DNA from: Streptomyces tibetensis
Lineage (GTDB): Bacteria > Actinomycetota > Actinomycetes > Streptomycetales > Streptomycetaceae
Assembly (NCBI RefSeq): GCF_007655005.1
Contig: NZ_SZVW01000003.1
Coordinates: 310,001-374,000, forward strand
Direction: 5' to 3'
Length of the DNA: 64,000 bases
In this document: positions 26,668-38,582 of the stretch, one piece after another
Layout of the letters: every line of letters starts with the position of its first letter
How positions within the stretch are numbered: position 1 is the stretch's first letter
Notes under the pieces: model-generated
What the model saw: the letters and a program-made list of their open reading frames with translations, nothing else
Told to the model about the DNA's origin: nothing
The model's database searches: none
Program-made: the position numbers and the translations under genes

Positions 26668-27153
26668 GTGAGTCTCCTGACCCTCCTCCCGTTCATCGTG
26701 CTCATCGGGGCCATGTTCCTGATGACCCGGTCGGCCAAGAAGAAGCAGCAGCAGGCCGCCGACATGCGGAACCAGATGCAGCCCGGCAGCGGTATCCGCA
26801 CCATCGGGGGCATGTACGCCACGGTCAAGGAAGTGAACGAGGACACCGTCCTCGTCGACGCCGGTCCCGGCGTCGATCTCCTCTTCGCCAAGAACGCCAT
26901 CGGCGCCGTTCTCACGGACGACGAGTACAACCGCATCGTCCACGGCGTCGAGCACGACCTGAAGTCCGACGCCGACCTCGTCCCGGACGACGCCTCCTCC
27001 CTCACCGAGACCGGCGACTCCGCCGCCCCCGCTGACGACAAGGCCGTCGACCTCGGCAAGAAGGACACGGCCGATGAGCCGGCCGACGAGGCGATCGAGG
27101 CGAAGACGGACGCAGAGCCGAAGAAGACCGACGGCGACTCCGAGGCGAAGTAG
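26668..27153 (+). CDS. yajC: Sec accessory protein YajC
   Basis: 161 aa from GTG 26668, with GAAGGAAG upstream. One N-terminal membrane helix (SLLTLLPFIVLIGAMFLM, about 2-20) is followed by a basic patch (TRSAKKKQQQ) and the conserved YajC domain (GIRTIGGMYATVKEVNEDTVLVD). The last 60 residues are acidic and Lys-rich. YajC joins SecD and SecF, encoded next. It is longer than E. coli YajC because of the tail. Confidence 0.9.
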   Translation: MSLLTLLPFIVLIGAMFLMTRSAKKKQQQAADMRNQMQPGSGIRTIGGMYATVKEVNEDTVLVDAGPGVDLLFAKNAIGAVLTDDEYNRIVHGVEHDLKSDADLVPDDASSLTETGDSAAPADDKAVDLGKKDTADEPADEAIEAKTDAEPKKTDGDSEAK

Positions 27154-27160
27154 TCGTGAC

Positions 27161-27193
27161 CCGGGGTGCGCGGGTCCGGCCCGCGCACCCCGG
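27161..27193 (+). terminator. hairpin between yajC and secD
   Basis: A perfect 14-bp stem (CCGGGGTGCGCGGG and its complement) around a 5-nt loop begins 8 nt after the yajC stop. It may reduce read-through into secD or mark an mRNA processing site. Confidence 0.6.
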
Positions 27194-27285
27194 GGCACGC
27201 CCAGCTCGCACGGAATCCCGACACCATGTCATGGCCGCCCGTCCGCCGATCCGGAGCGAGGTGGCCCGAGAGGGAGTACGAGAAG

Positions 27286-29052
27286 GTGGCCACACCTAAA
27301 AAGGGCAGGAACGCGAGCGCCCAGAGCAAGCCGGGGCGCTCGCTGGCCCTGATCCTGATCGCCATCGCGGCGCTCACCGGTGGAATGTTCGCCTCGGGTC
27401 ACACCAAACCGCGTCTGGGTATCGACCTGGCCGGTGGCACGAGCATCACGCTCCGCGCGGTCCCCGAGGCCGGCAACGAGTCGGCGATCAACAAGACCAA
27501 CATGGACACGGCCGTCTCCATCATGGAGCGCCGCGTCAATGGTCTGGGCGTCTCCGAGGCCGAGGTCCAGACGCAGGGCCGCGACAACATCGTCGTGAAC
27601 ATCCCCAAGGGGACCAACTCCGAGCAGGCCCGCAAGCAGGTCGGCACCACCGCCAAGCTCTACTTCCGCCCGGTCATCGCCACCGACATCTCCGGCGGCA
27701 AGGGCGCGGCCAGCCCCTCCCCGAGCCCGACCGGCAACCCCTCGGACCAGCCGTCCGGCAAGGCGTCCGACAAGCCCGAGGCCACCGACAAGAACTCCGC
27801 CTCGCCGTCCGCCACACCCACCACCCAGGGCCGCGCGGTCACCGACGGGCTGAAGGCCGACGCCACGCCGTCCGCGAGCGCCTCGGACAAGCCCGGGACC
27901 AGCCCCTCCCCGTCGGCGAGCGGCGGCACCGCCGAGGCCGACGCGAAGGCGCTGCAGGCGAAGTACGCCAAGCTCGACTGCACGGACACCAAGACCCGCT
28001 CCACCGTGGGCGACGGCGTCAAGGCCTCCCAGCCCACCCTGGCCTGCGGCAAGAACTCGTCGGGCCAGTGGCAGAAGTACATCCTCGGCCCCGCCGAGGT
28101 CGACGGCACCGACGTCGACAAGGCCCAGGCCGTCCTGAACACCCAGACCGGTGCCGGCTGGACGGTCACGATGGACTTCACGGACGCCGGCGCCAAGAAG
28201 TTCGGCGACATCACCGGCAAGCTGGCCCAGAACCAGCCGCCGCAGAACCAGTTCGCGATCGTCCTGGACGGCGACGTGGTCTCCGATCCGTCCGTCAAGC
28301 AGGCCCTGACCGGCGGCAACGCCGAGATCTCCGGCAACTTCAACCAGCAGTCCGCCCAGGAACTGTCCAACATGCTGAGCTACGGCGCGCTGCCGCTGAC
28401 CTTCAAGGTCGACAGCATGACGACCGTGACCGCCGCACTGGGCGGTGACCAGCTGCAGGCCGGTCTGATCGCCGGCGCGATCGGTCTCGCGCTGGTCGTC
28501 ATCTACCTGCTGGCCTACTACCGCGGTCTGTCGTTCGTCGCGATCCTCTCGCTGCTGGTCTCCGCCGCCCTCACCTACACGCTCATGGCCCTGCTCGGCC
28601 CGGCCATCGGCTTCGCGCTGAACCTGCCGGCCGTCTGCGGTGCCATCGTCGCCATCGGCATCACGGCGGACTCGTTCATCGTCTACTTCGAACGCGTCCG
28701 CGACGAGATCCGCGAGGGCCGTACGCTGCGCCCCGCCGTCGAGCGGGCCTGGCCTCGCGCCCGGCGCACCATCCTGGTCTCCGACTTCGTGTCGTTCCTC
28801 GCCGCCGCGGTGCTCTTCATCGTCACCGTCGGCAAGGTGCGCGGCTTCGCCTTCACGCTCGGCCTGACCACGCTGCTCGACGTGGTGGTGGTCTTCCTCT
28901 TCACCAAGCCGCTGCTGACCCTCCTGGCCCGTCGCACCTTCTTCGCGAGCGGCCACAAGTGGTCCGGCCTCGACCCGAAGAGCCTGGGTGCCCAGCCGCC
29001 ACTGCGCCGCACCCGCCGTCCCTCCGCCCCCGTCGACACGAAGGAGGCGTGA
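27286..29052 (+). CDS. secD: protein translocase subunit SecD
   Basis: 588 aa from GTG 27286; an ATG at 27226 is an alternative with weaker support. One N-terminal membrane helix, the LGIDLAGGTSITLRAV motif, a large extracytoplasmic P1 region, and five C-terminal helices with the conserved AIGITADSFIVYFERVRDEIREG region. Between about residues 139 and 222 the P1 region carries a Ser/Pro/Thr/Asp/Lys-rich low-complexity stretch not found in E. coli SecD. SecD and SecF use the proton gradient to help finish protein export. secF begins 1 nt after the stop. Confidence 0.95.
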   Translation: MATPKKGRNASAQSKPGRSLALILIAIAALTGGMFASGHTKPRLGIDLAGGTSITLRAVPEAGNESAINKTNMDTAVSIMERRVNGLGVSEAEVQTQGRDNIVVNIPKGTNSEQARKQVGTTAKLYFRPVIATDISGGKGAASPSPSPTGNPSDQPSGKASDKPEATDKNSASPSATPTTQGRAVTDGLKADATPSASASDKPGTSPSPSASGGTAEADAKALQAKYAKLDCTDTKTRSTVGDGVKASQPTLACGKNSSGQWQKYILGPAEVDGTDVDKAQAVLNTQTGAGWTVTMDFTDAGAKKFGDITGKLAQNQPPQNQFAIVLDGDVVSDPSVKQALTGGNAEISGNFNQQSAQELSNMLSYGALPLTFKVDSMTTVTAALGGDQLQAGLIAGAIGLALVVIYLLAYYRGLSFVAILSLLVSAALTYTLMALLGPAIGFALNLPAVCGAIVAIGITADSFIVYFERVRDEIREGRTLRPAVERAWPRARRTILVSDFVSFLAAAVLFIVTVGKVRGFAFTLGLTTLLDVVVVFLFTKPLLTLLARRTFFASGHKWSGLDPKSLGAQPPLRRTRRPSAPVDTKEA

Positions 29053-29053
29053 G

Positions 29054-30169
29054 ATGTCGAAACTCGGCAACCTCGGCGCCCGGCTGCACCGTGGCGAGAT
29101 CGGCTACGACTTCGTCAAGAACCGCAAGATCTGGTACGGCCTGTCGATCCTGATCACCGTCACGGCCATCGTCGGCCTGGCGGTGCGCGGCCTGAACATG
29201 GGCATCGAGTTCCAGGGCGGTGCCGTCTTCACCACCCCGAAGAACATCAGCGCCTCCGTGTCCCAGGCCGAGGAGTACGCGGAAACGGCCTCCGGTCACG
29301 ACGCGATCGTCCAGAAGCTCGGTGACGGCAGCCTGCGGATCCAGGTCGCGGGCATCGAGACCGACAAGGCCAACCAGATCAAGAACCAGCTCTCGGACGA
29401 CCTCAAGGTCGACTCGGAGCAGATCAACGCCGAACTCGTCGGTCCCAGCTGGGGTGAGCAGATCGCCAACAAGGCCTGGCAGGGCCTAGGCATCTTCCTG
29501 ATCCTCGTGGTCATCTACCTGGCGATCGCGTTCGAGTGGCGCATGGCGCTCGCCGCGTTCGTCGCGCTGATCCACGACATCACCATCACCGTCGGCATCT
29601 ACGCCCTCGTCGGCTTCGAGGTCACACCGGGCACCGTGATCGGTCTGCTGACCATCCTCGGTTACTCGCTCTACGACACGGTCGTGGTCTTCGACAGCCT
29701 CAAGGAGCAGACGAAGGACCTCACCAAGCAGACCCGCTGGACCTACAGCGATGTCGCCAACCGCTCGATCAACAGCACCCTGGTCCGCTCCATCAACACC
29801 ACGGTGGTGGCGCTGCTGCCGGTCGCGGGCCTGCTGTTCATCGGTGGCGGTGTCCTCGGCGCCGGCATGCTGAACGACATCTCGCTGTCGCTGTTCGTCG
29901 GTCTCGCCGCCGGTGCGTACTCCTCGATCTTCATCGCCACGCCGCTCGTCGCCGACCTCAAGGAACGCGAACCGCAGATGCAGGCCCTGAAGAAGCGCGT
30001 CCTGGCCAAGCGGGCCCAGGCCCCGGCCAAGGGCGAGACCGGTGCCCAGGCCGACGGCGAGGTGTACGCGGACGAGCCCGAGGACGCCGCACCCGCGGTG
30101 GTCGGGCCGCGCAACCAGCCCGCCTCCCGCAACCGCGGCCGCGGCCGTCCGTCGGGGAAGCGCCGATGA
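29054..30169 (+). CDS. secF: protein translocase subunit SecF
   Basis: 371 aa from ATG 29054, with AAGGAGG upstream. The N-terminal helix is followed by GLNMGIEFQGGAVF, and the C-terminal helices contain YSLYDTVVVFDSLKEQ and RSINTTVVALLPV, typical of SecF. The last 60 residues are Arg/Pro/Ala-rich and cytoplasmic. The stop overlaps the apt ATG by 4 nt. Confidence 0.95.
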   Translation: MSKLGNLGARLHRGEIGYDFVKNRKIWYGLSILITVTAIVGLAVRGLNMGIEFQGGAVFTTPKNISASVSQAEEYAETASGHDAIVQKLGDGSLRIQVAGIETDKANQIKNQLSDDLKVDSEQINAELVGPSWGEQIANKAWQGLGIFLILVVIYLAIAFEWRMALAAFVALIHDITITVGIYALVGFEVTPGTVIGLLTILGYSLYDTVVVFDSLKEQTKDLTKQTRWTYSDVANRSINSTLVRSINTTVVALLPVAGLLFIGGGVLGAGMLNDISLSLFVGLAAGAYSSIFIATPLVADLKEREPQMQALKKRVLAKRAQAPAKGETGAQADGEVYADEPEDAAPAVVGPRNQPASRNRGRGRPSGKRR

Positions 30170-30705
30170 CCGAGATCAGGGACCTGCTCCTCAGCCGCAT
30201 CAGGGACGTGGCGGACTACCCGGAGCCGGGCGTGATGTTCAAGGACATCACCCCGCTCCTGGCGGACCCGGCGGCGTTCACCGCGCTCACCGACGCCCTC
30301 GCCGAGATCGCCGAGAGCACCGGGGCCACCAAGGTCGTCGGCCTGGAGGCCCGTGGCTTCATCCTCGGTGCCCCGGTCGCCGTCCGCGCCGGCCTCGGCT
30401 TCATCCCCGTACGCAAGGCGGGCAAGCTCCCCGGAGCCACCCTCGCCCAGGCCTACGACCTGGAGTACGGCTCGGCGGAGATCGAGGTGCACGCCGAGGA
30501 CCTGAACCCCGAGGACCGGGTGCTCATCGTCGACGACGTCCTCGCCACCGGCGGCACCGCCGAGGCCGCGGTCGAGCTCATCCGCCGGGCCGGCGCCGAG
30601 GTCGCGGGTCTCGCCGTCCTCATGGAGCTCGGCTTCCTGAGCGGCCGGGCCCGCCTGGAGCCGGCGCTGAACGGTGCCCCGCTGGAGGCGCTGCTCACGG
30701 TCTAA
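30166..30705 (+). CDS. apt: adenine phosphoribosyltransferase
   Basis: 179 aa. The PRPP-binding motif is VLIVDDVLATGGT; the N-terminus (YPEPGVMFKDITPLL) and GLEARGFILGAPVA are typical of Apt. It salvages adenine to AMP. It overlaps secF by 4 nt and is followed by relA, as in mycobacteria. A hairpin ends the unit. Confidence 0.95.
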   Translation: MTEIRDLLLSRIRDVADYPEPGVMFKDITPLLADPAAFTALTDALAEIAESTGATKVVGLEARGFILGAPVAVRAGLGFIPVRKAGKLPGATLAQAYDLEYGSAEIEVHAEDLNPEDRVLIVDDVLATGGTAEAAVELIRRAGAEVAGLAVLMELGFLSGRARLEPALNGAPLEALLTV

Positions 30706-30747
30706 CAGCCACGCAGCCGCCCCGGTGGGCACCTGCACGACACCGCA

Positions 30748-30780
30748 GAGGCGGGCCCGGAGGAATCCGGCGCCCGCCTC
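30748..30780 (+). terminator. terminator after apt
   Basis: A long stem (GAGGCGGGC and a second CCGG block, with one internal mismatch) closes around AGGAAT, 42 nt after the apt stop. No T-run is present. Confidence 0.75.
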
Positions 30781-30829
30781 GTGCGTTACCTGCGTTTCCC
30801 GGGTAGACGGTCCTCACATTGGCCTGAAG

Positions 30830-30858
30830 GCGATCCCGGGGCCCGGGATCGCTACCAT
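30830..30858 (+). promoter_or_regulatory. 23-bp perfect palindrome overlapping the relA promoter
   Basis: GCGATCCCGGG-G-CCCGGGATCGC (30830-30852) is immediately followed by TACCAT (30853-30858), a good -10 hexamer. The palindrome covers the -35 position, so it is a strong operator candidate. The predicted transcript start is about 45 nt before the relA TTG. The bound factor is unknown. Confidence 0.45.
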
Positions 30859-30908
30859 GGGGGTCCGGAGCCTGACCGGGGGACCCGGATCGCGCACGAG
30901 GAGTCCTC

Positions 30909-33427
<2,519 letters not shown>

Positions 33428-33428
<1 letters not shown>

Positions 33429-33590
33429 CGGCCCGCAGGACACGGAAGGGGGGCTCCGGTACGACGTGTATGGACCCCCCTAGCGGCCACACGAAAGGGG
33501 GGCTCCGATACGACGGGTACGGAACCCCTCCAGCGGCCACACGAAAGGGGGGCTCCCGTACGAGGTGTACGGGAGCCCCCCTTCGCGTCG
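33428..33590. terminator. three tandem terminator-like hairpins (50-bp period)
   Basis: Three copies of a block containing CACACGAAAGGGGGGCTCC or a close variant follow relA, with G6 runs at 33448, 33497 and 33547 (spacings 49 and 50 bp). The third copy makes a perfect 15-bp stem (33547-33561 with 33567-33581, loop GAGGT). Copies 1 and 2 carry substitutions on one arm and pair less well. The array sits between relA and the convergent DUF349 gene. Confidence 0.85.
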
Positions 33591-33595
33591 GCTGC

Positions 33596-34825
33596 TCAGC
33601 CTCCGAACTCCTGCAGGCCCTTCTGCGCCTGGTCCAGCAGCGCCTGGCGGCCGTCGAGCTCACGCTGGAGCTTGTCGGCCCTGGCGTTGTTGCCCTGCGC
33701 GCGGGCCTGTTCGATCTGGCCCCGCAGCTTGTCCACCGCGGCCTGGAGCTGGCCGGTCAGACCCTCGGCGCGCGCGCGTGCCTCCGGGTTCGTCCGGCGC
33801 CACTCGGCCTCCTCGGCCTCCTGGATGGCCCGCTCGACCGCGTGCATCCGGCCCTCGACCTTGGGCCGGGCGTCGCGCGGCACATGGCCGATGGCCTCCC
33901 AGCGCTCGTTCACGTTCCGGAACGCGGCGCGGGCCGCCTTCAGGTCCGTGATCGGCAGGAGCTTCTCGGCCTCCTCGGCCAGCTCCTCCTTGAGCTTGAG
34001 GTTCTCCGACTGCTCGGCGTCCCGCTCGGCGAAGACCGAGCTGCGGGCCGCGAAGAAGACGTCCTGGGCGCCGCGGAAGCGGTTCCACAGGTCGTCCTCG
34101 TGCTCGCGCTGAGCGCGGCCCGCGGCCTTCCACTCGGACATCAGCTCGCGGTAGCGCGCCGCCGTCACGCCCCAGTCGGTCGAGTTCGACAGCGCCTCGG
34201 CCTCGGAGACCAGCCGCTCCTTGGTCTTGCGGGCCTCCTCGCGCTGCGCGTCCAGCTGCGCGAAGTGCTGCTTGCGCCGCTTGGAGAACGCCGACCGCGC
34301 GTGCGAGAACCGGTGCCACAGCTCGTCGTCGGACTTGCGGTCCAGGCGCGGCAGACCCTTCCAGGTGTCCACCAGGGCCCGCAGCCGCTCACCGGCCGCC
34401 CGCCACTGGTCGGACTGCGACAGCTCCTCCGCCTCGGCGACCAGCGCCTCCTTGGCGTGACGGGCCTCGTCGGACTGCTTCGCCCGCTGCGCCTTGCGCT
34501 CCTCGCGGCGCGCCTCCACCAGCTCCACGAGCTTGTCCAGCCGGACCCGCAGGGCGTCCAGGTCGCCCACCACGTGGTGCGCGTCGACCTGCTCCCGGAT
34601 GTGGTCGATGGCGGCCTGGGCGTCCTTCGCCGACAGGTCGGTGGTCTTCACTCGCTTCTCGAGGAGGCCGATCTCGACAACCAGGCCCTCGTACTTGCGC
34701 TCGAAATAGGCCAGCGCCTCCTCAGGGGAGCCCGCCTGCCAGGAACCGACGACCTGCTCGCCGTCGGCCGTACGCACGTACACGGTCCCCGTCTCGTCGA
34801 CGCGGCCCCACGGGTCGCTGCTCAC
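33596..34825 (-). CDS. DUF349 domain protein
   Basis: 409 aa from GTG 34825, with GGAGGAGG upstream. Almost entirely helical and charged: a 60-residue N-terminal region, then several DUF349-type repeats that each contain a W-[KR]-x-x-[GA] pattern (for example LVDTWKGLPRLDRKSDDELWHRF and LMSEWKAAGRAQREHEDDLWNRF), then a coiled-coil C-terminus. The function is not established; E. coli and other DUF349 proteins have been linked to stress. It converges with relA. Confidence 0.88.
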   Translation of the reverse strand: MSSDPWGRVDETGTVYVRTADGEQVVGSWQAGSPEEALAYFERKYEGLVVEIGLLEKRVKTTDLSAKDAQAAIDHIREQVDAHHVVGDLDALRVRLDKLVELVEARREERKAQRAKQSDEARHAKEALVAEAEELSQSDQWRAAGERLRALVDTWKGLPRLDRKSDDELWHRFSHARSAFSKRRKQHFAQLDAQREEARKTKERLVSEAEALSNSTDWGVTAARYRELMSEWKAAGRAQREHEDDLWNRFRGAQDVFFAARSSVFAERDAEQSENLKLKEELAEEAEKLLPITDLKAARAAFRNVNERWEAIGHVPRDARPKVEGRMHAVERAIQEAEEAEWRRTNPEARARAEGLTGQLQAAVDKLRGQIEQARAQGNNARADKLQRELDGRQALLDQAQKGLQEFGG

Positions 34826-34960
34826 AGCGCCTCCTCCACATGATGCCTGCGGGGGGCATCAGCTCCCCCGGGCATCGTCCACAGTTTCGTCACGGCCAAC
34901 ATAGGCGACCGGCGGGGGGCCTGTCCGCATCCCGCGCGACCGAAATTTCGCAGTTGGGGG

Positions 34961-35806
34961 TCAGGATTCGGTGATCGTGGCCTTGTTGATCACGACCGTC
35001 GCGTTGGGCGCCGTATTGCCCGTCTGGGGGTCGGGGGCCTGCGCTCCGGCGTCCGCGATCTTCTTCAAAACCTTCATGCCCGCCTCGGACACCGTACCGA
35101 ACGGCGTGTAGTCGGCCGGAAGCTGACTGTCCTGGTAGACGAGGAAGAACTGGCTGCCGCCGCTGTTGCGGCCCTGCTTCGTCTGCGCGTTGTACTGGTT
35201 CGCCATCGCGACCGTGCCCGCCGGGTACATGCCGCCCTTGAGGCTCTTGTCCTTGAGGTTCTCGTCCGGGATGGTGTAGCCCGGTCCGCCCATGCCGGTG
35301 CCCTGCGGGTCGCCGCACTGCAGGACGTAGATGCCCTGGTTGGTGAGCCGGTGGCACTTGCTGTGGTCCAGGTAGCCCTTGCCGAGCAGGAAGTCGAACG
35401 AGTTGACGGTGTGCGGCGCTGCCGACGCCTTCAGCGCCACGTCTATCTCACCGCAGGTGGTGTCCAGCTTCATCGTGTACTTCGCCGACTTGTCGATGGT
35501 CATCGCCGGTTCCTTCTTCCAGGTCTCCGACTTGACCTTGCCCGGGGCCGGCTTCTCGCACGGGTCCGGGGCCTTGCTGGGGGTGGCGCTCGGGGTGACC
35601 TCCGCGCCCGCGTTCTCCTTCTTGCCGTCGTCCTCGAACGGCTTGGTCAGGAAGACCGTCACCGAGAGCACCACGATCACGCCGAGAGCCGAGGCGATCA
35701 CGGAGTTGCGGATACGGGCCTTGCGTCGCGCGTCCGTGCGTCGCTGCTGCTGCCGCAAGAACTTCTCCCGGGCGAGCTGACGCCGCCGCTGTTCCTGGCT
35801 GACCAC
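34961..35806 (-). CDS. membrane-anchored cyclophilin-type peptidyl-prolyl isomerase
   Basis: 281 aa from GTG 35806, with GAGGAG upstream. A basic N-terminus is followed by one membrane helix (about 34-54), then a Pro/Lys linker and a cyclophilin domain (TVNSFDFLLGKGYLDHSKCHRLTNQGIYVLQCGDP and GGSQFFLVYQDSQLP). The domain is therefore outside the cytoplasm and would help fold secreted proteins. Mycobacteria also have a cyclophilin gene next to relA. Confidence 0.93.
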   Translation of the reverse strand: MVSQEQRRRQLAREKFLRQQQRRTDARRKARIRNSVIASALGVIVVLSVTVFLTKPFEDDGKKENAGAEVTPSATPSKAPDPCEKPAPGKVKSETWKKEPAMTIDKSAKYTMKLDTTCGEIDVALKASAAPHTVNSFDFLLGKGYLDHSKCHRLTNQGIYVLQCGDPQGTGMGGPGYTIPDENLKDKSLKGGMYPAGTVAMANQYNAQTKQGRNSGGSQFFLVYQDSQLPADYTPFGTVSEAGMKVLKKIADAGAQAPDPQTGNTAPNATVVINKATITES

Positions 35807-35973
35807 CGGGTTCTCTCCTCATGGGTCTCGAACGTCGACCGGTACGCCTGCGTCCTGTGTGCCGAGCGCGTGCGTGTGCCCCGTACCGTATATGGGTTCG
35901 CTGAGGAATCGGCAGCGCCGGTAGGCTCTGTGAGCAGCCGTAGCCGCCCGTATCGACACAACGAAGGACGATC

Positions 35974-36681
35974 GTGCTCATTGCCGGGTTCCCCGCCGGG
36001 GCCTGGGGGACGAACTGCTACCTCGTCGCCCCCGCCGCCGGTGAGGAGTGCGTGATCATCGACCCCGGCCATCAGGCCGCCGACGGCGTCGAGGAAGCGA
36101 TCAGGAAGCATCGCCTCAAGCCGGTCGCCGTCGTCCTCACCCACGGCCACATCGACCATGTCGCCTCGGTCGTCCCGGTGTGCGGCGCGCACGACGTGCC
36201 GGCCTGGATCCACCCCGACGACCGGTACATGATGAGCGACCCCGAGAAGGCGATCGGCCGTTCCATCGGGATGCCGCTGCTGGGCGAGCTGACCGTGGGG
36301 GAGCCCGATGACGTCAAGGAGCTGACCGACGGGGCGAAGCTGGAGCTGGCGGGCCTGGAGCTGTCCGTCGCGCACGCGCCGGGCCATACCAAGGGGTCGG
36401 TGACCTTCGGCATGCCCGAGGCGGCGGACATCCCGCCGATCCTCTTCTCGGGCGACCTGCTGTTCGCCGGCTCCATCGGACGTACCGACCTGCCCGGCGG
36501 CGACATGGCCGAGATGCTCGACTCGCTGGCCCGCGTGTGCCTGCCGCTCGACGACTCGACCGTGGTGCTGTCCGGCCACGGCCCCCAGACGACCATCGGC
36601 CAGGAGCGCTCCACCAACCCGTATCTGCGGCAGGTGGCCGCCGGCCAGGGACCTTCTCCGGCTCCCCGACGAGGAATGTGA
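35974..36681 (+). CDS. metallo-beta-lactamase-fold hydrolase (glyoxalase II-like)
   Basis: 235 aa from GTG 35974. Metal ligands: THGHIDH (H57, H59, D61, H62), the GHT histidine near APGHTKGS, the Asp in FSGDLLF and the His in LSGHGP. This is the same ligand set as glyoxalase II-like hydrolases. The substrate is unknown. hisS follows 11 bp downstream, the same order as in mycobacteria. Confidence 0.9.
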   Translation: MLIAGFPAGAWGTNCYLVAPAAGEECVIIDPGHQAADGVEEAIRKHRLKPVAVVLTHGHIDHVASVVPVCGAHDVPAWIHPDDRYMMSDPEKAIGRSIGMPLLGELTVGEPDDVKELTDGAKLELAGLELSVAHAPGHTKGSVTFGMPEAADIPPILFSGDLLFAGSIGRTDLPGGDMAEMLDSLARVCLPLDDSTVVLSGHGPQTTIGQERSTNPYLRQVAAGQGPSPAPRRGM

Positions 36682-36692
36682 CGAGACCTTCC

Positions 36693-37955
36693 GTGAGCAC
36701 CTTCAAGGCCCCCAAGGGCACGTATGACCTGATCCCGCCGGACAGCGCGAAGTACCTCGCCGTCCGTGAGGCGATCGCCGCTCCGCTGCGCAACTCCGGC
36801 TACGGCTACATCGAGACGCCGGGCTTCGAGAACGTCGAGCTCTTCGCGCGCGGGGTGGGTGAGTCCACCGACATCGTGACCAAGGAGATGTACGCCTTCG
36901 AGACCAAGGGCGGCGACCGGCTCGCCCTGCGTCCCGAGGGCACGGCCTCGGTCCTGCGCGCCGCGCTGGAGGCGAACCTGCACAAGGCGGGCAACCTTCC
37001 GGTCAAGCTCTGGTACTCCGGCTCGTACTACCGCTACGAGCGTCCCCAGAAGGGCCGCTACCGCCACTTCTCCCAGGTCGGTGCCGAGGCGATCGGCGCG
37101 GAGGACCCGGCGCTGGACGCCGAGCTGATCATCCTGGCCGACCAGGCGTACCGCTCGCTGGGCCTGAGCAATTTCCGGATCCTACTCAACAGCCTGGGCG
37201 ACCAGGAGTGCCGCCCGGTGTACCGGTCGGCGCTGCAGGAGTTCCTGCGGGGCCTGGACCTCGACGAGGACACGCTGCGCCGCGCGGAGATCAACCCGCT
37301 GCGGGTCCTGGACGACAAGCGTGAGTCGGTCCAGAAGCAGCTGGGGGACGCGCCGCTGCTGCGCGACTACCTGTGCGACGCGTGCAAGGCGTACCACGAG
37401 GAGGTCCGTGAGCTGATCACGGCGGCGGGCGTCTCCTTCGAGGACGACCCGAAGCTGGTCCGCGGTCTGGACTACTACACCCGCACCACCTTCGAGTTCG
37501 TCCACGACGGCCTCGGCTCGCAGTCCGCGGTGGGCGGCGGCGGCCGCTACGACGGCCTCTCCGAGATGATCGGCGGCCCCGCGCTGCCGTCCGTCGGCTG
37601 GGCTCTCGGCGTCGACCGCACGGTCCTCGCCCTGGAGGCGGAGGGCGTCGAGCTCGAACTGCCCGCGACCACCAGCGTGTTCGCCGTCCCGCTCGGCGAG
37701 GAGGCCCGCCGGGTCCTGTTCGGCAAGGTCACGGAGCTGCGCAAGAACGGCATCGCGGCGGACTTCTCCTACGGCGACAAGGGCCTCAAGGGCGCGATGA
37801 AGAACGCCAACCGCAGCGGCGCCCGCTACACGGTCGTCGCCGGCGAACGCGACCTCGCCGAGGGCGTCGTCCAGCTCAAGGACATGGAGTCGGGCGAGCA
37901 GACGGCGGTGGGCGTCAACGAGATCGTGGCGGAGCTGGAGGCGCGGCTCGGCTGA
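36693..37955 (+). CDS. hisS: histidyl-tRNA synthetase
   Basis: 420 aa from GTG 36693. Class II synthetase: motif 1 region, motif 2 ([18 protein letters not shown]), HisA motif [15 protein letters not shown], motif 3 GGGGRYDGL and a C-terminal anticodon-binding domain. Normal length. A strong terminator follows. Confidence 0.97.
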   Translation: MSTFKAPKGTYDLIPPDSAKYLAVREAIAAPLRNSGYGYIETPGFENVELFARGVGESTDIVTKEMYAFETKGGDRLALRPEGTASVLRAALEANLHKAGNLPVKLWYSGSYYRYERPQKGRYRHFSQVGAEAIGAEDPALDAELIILADQAYRSLGLSNFRILLNSLGDQECRPVYRSALQEFLRGLDLDEDTLRRAEINPLRVLDDKRESVQKQLGDAPLLRDYLCDACKAYHEEVRELITAAGVSFEDDPKLVRGLDYYTRTTFEFVHDGLGSQSAVGGGGRYDGLSEMIGGPALPSVGWALGVDRTVLALEAEGVELELPATTSVFAVPLGEEARRVLFGKVTELRKNGIAADFSYGDKGLKGAMKNANRSGARYTVVAGERDLAEGVVQLKDMESGEQTAVGVNEIVAELEARLG

Positions 37956-37966
37956 GCGCCGCAGAG

Positions 37967-37990
37967 GGGCGCCGGGGTCTCCCGGCGCCC
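37967..37990 (+). terminator. terminator after hisS
   Basis: A perfect 10-bp stem (GGGCGCCGGG/CCCGGCGCCC) with a GTCT loop, 11 nt after the hisS stop, abuts the end of the convergent pseudogene. Confidence 0.8.
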
Positions 37991-37993
37991 TCC

Positions 37994-38440
37994 TCACTCC
38001 TCCGGCAGCCCGAACCACATCGCGCTCGTCACCGCGCCCGTCCGGTCGTCCACTCCCAACGTGCCGAACCCGGTCGTCGGCTCGTCCGGGAGCAGCAGGT
38101 CGGGACCGCCGATCACGCCCAGTGCCACGTCCAGGCGACGGCGCTGGCCGCCCGACAGCGCCTTGATCCGGCGTTCGCCTTCGCCTCCAGACCGACCAGG
38201 CCGATGACCTCCTCCGGGTTCCGCGGCCGGGGGTAGTAGCGGGCGAAGTGGCGCACCGTCTCCCGGACCGTCAACTCCGCGGGCGCCGATTCGTCCCGCC
38301 AGACGATTCCGACCCGTGAACGCCACGCGCGCGTGGCGGTCGCCGGGTTCGACCCGAGCACGGACGACGGCGGTCACGCCCTCGTAGCGCTTGCGCAGAC
38401 CTCGCACGTCCACGGCCAGTTCGTACCCCTGTGCTGTCAT
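37994..38440 (-). pseudogene. broken ABC transporter ATPase gene
   Basis: Reading leftward from ATG 38440, frame 1 gives an ABC ATPase start (VRGLRKRYEGVTAV). Sequence resembling the next part of such a protein (NPATATRAWRSRVGIVW to PEEVIGLVGLEAKA) continues in a second frame, and the original frame then resumes with KALSGGQRRRLDVALGVIG and the Walker B DEPTTGF. The Walker A P-loop, expected between these blocks, is missing, and the tail after DEPTTGF is unlike a normal ATPase. So there is an internal deletion, two frame changes and a degenerate end. It cannot encode a working ATPase. No permease gene is next to it. Confidence 0.8.
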
Positions 38441-38495
38441 GCGACGAGCGTCGGCCGGAACACAACCCTCCGGGACGACCGGGCGGACATCCTTA

Positions 38496-38515
38496 TGTCC
38501 ACTGAACGGTGGACA
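38496..38515. promoter_or_regulatory. palindromic operator candidate near the broken ABC gene
   Basis: TGTCCAC-TGAACG-GTGGACA is a perfect 7-bp inverted repeat about 56 bp upstream of the pseudogene start. Its size suits a TetR-type repressor, such as commonly control ABC transporter operons. It may be a remnant of a lost regulator/transporter locus, or may still bind a factor that controls the VKOR gene on the other side. No regulator gene is visible here. Confidence 0.5.
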
Positions 38516-38582
38516 GCGGCATCTGTGCGGCACAATGGCCCTGCCCGAAGATGTTCAGGTCTCAAGTGACGGAATCGGCGTG

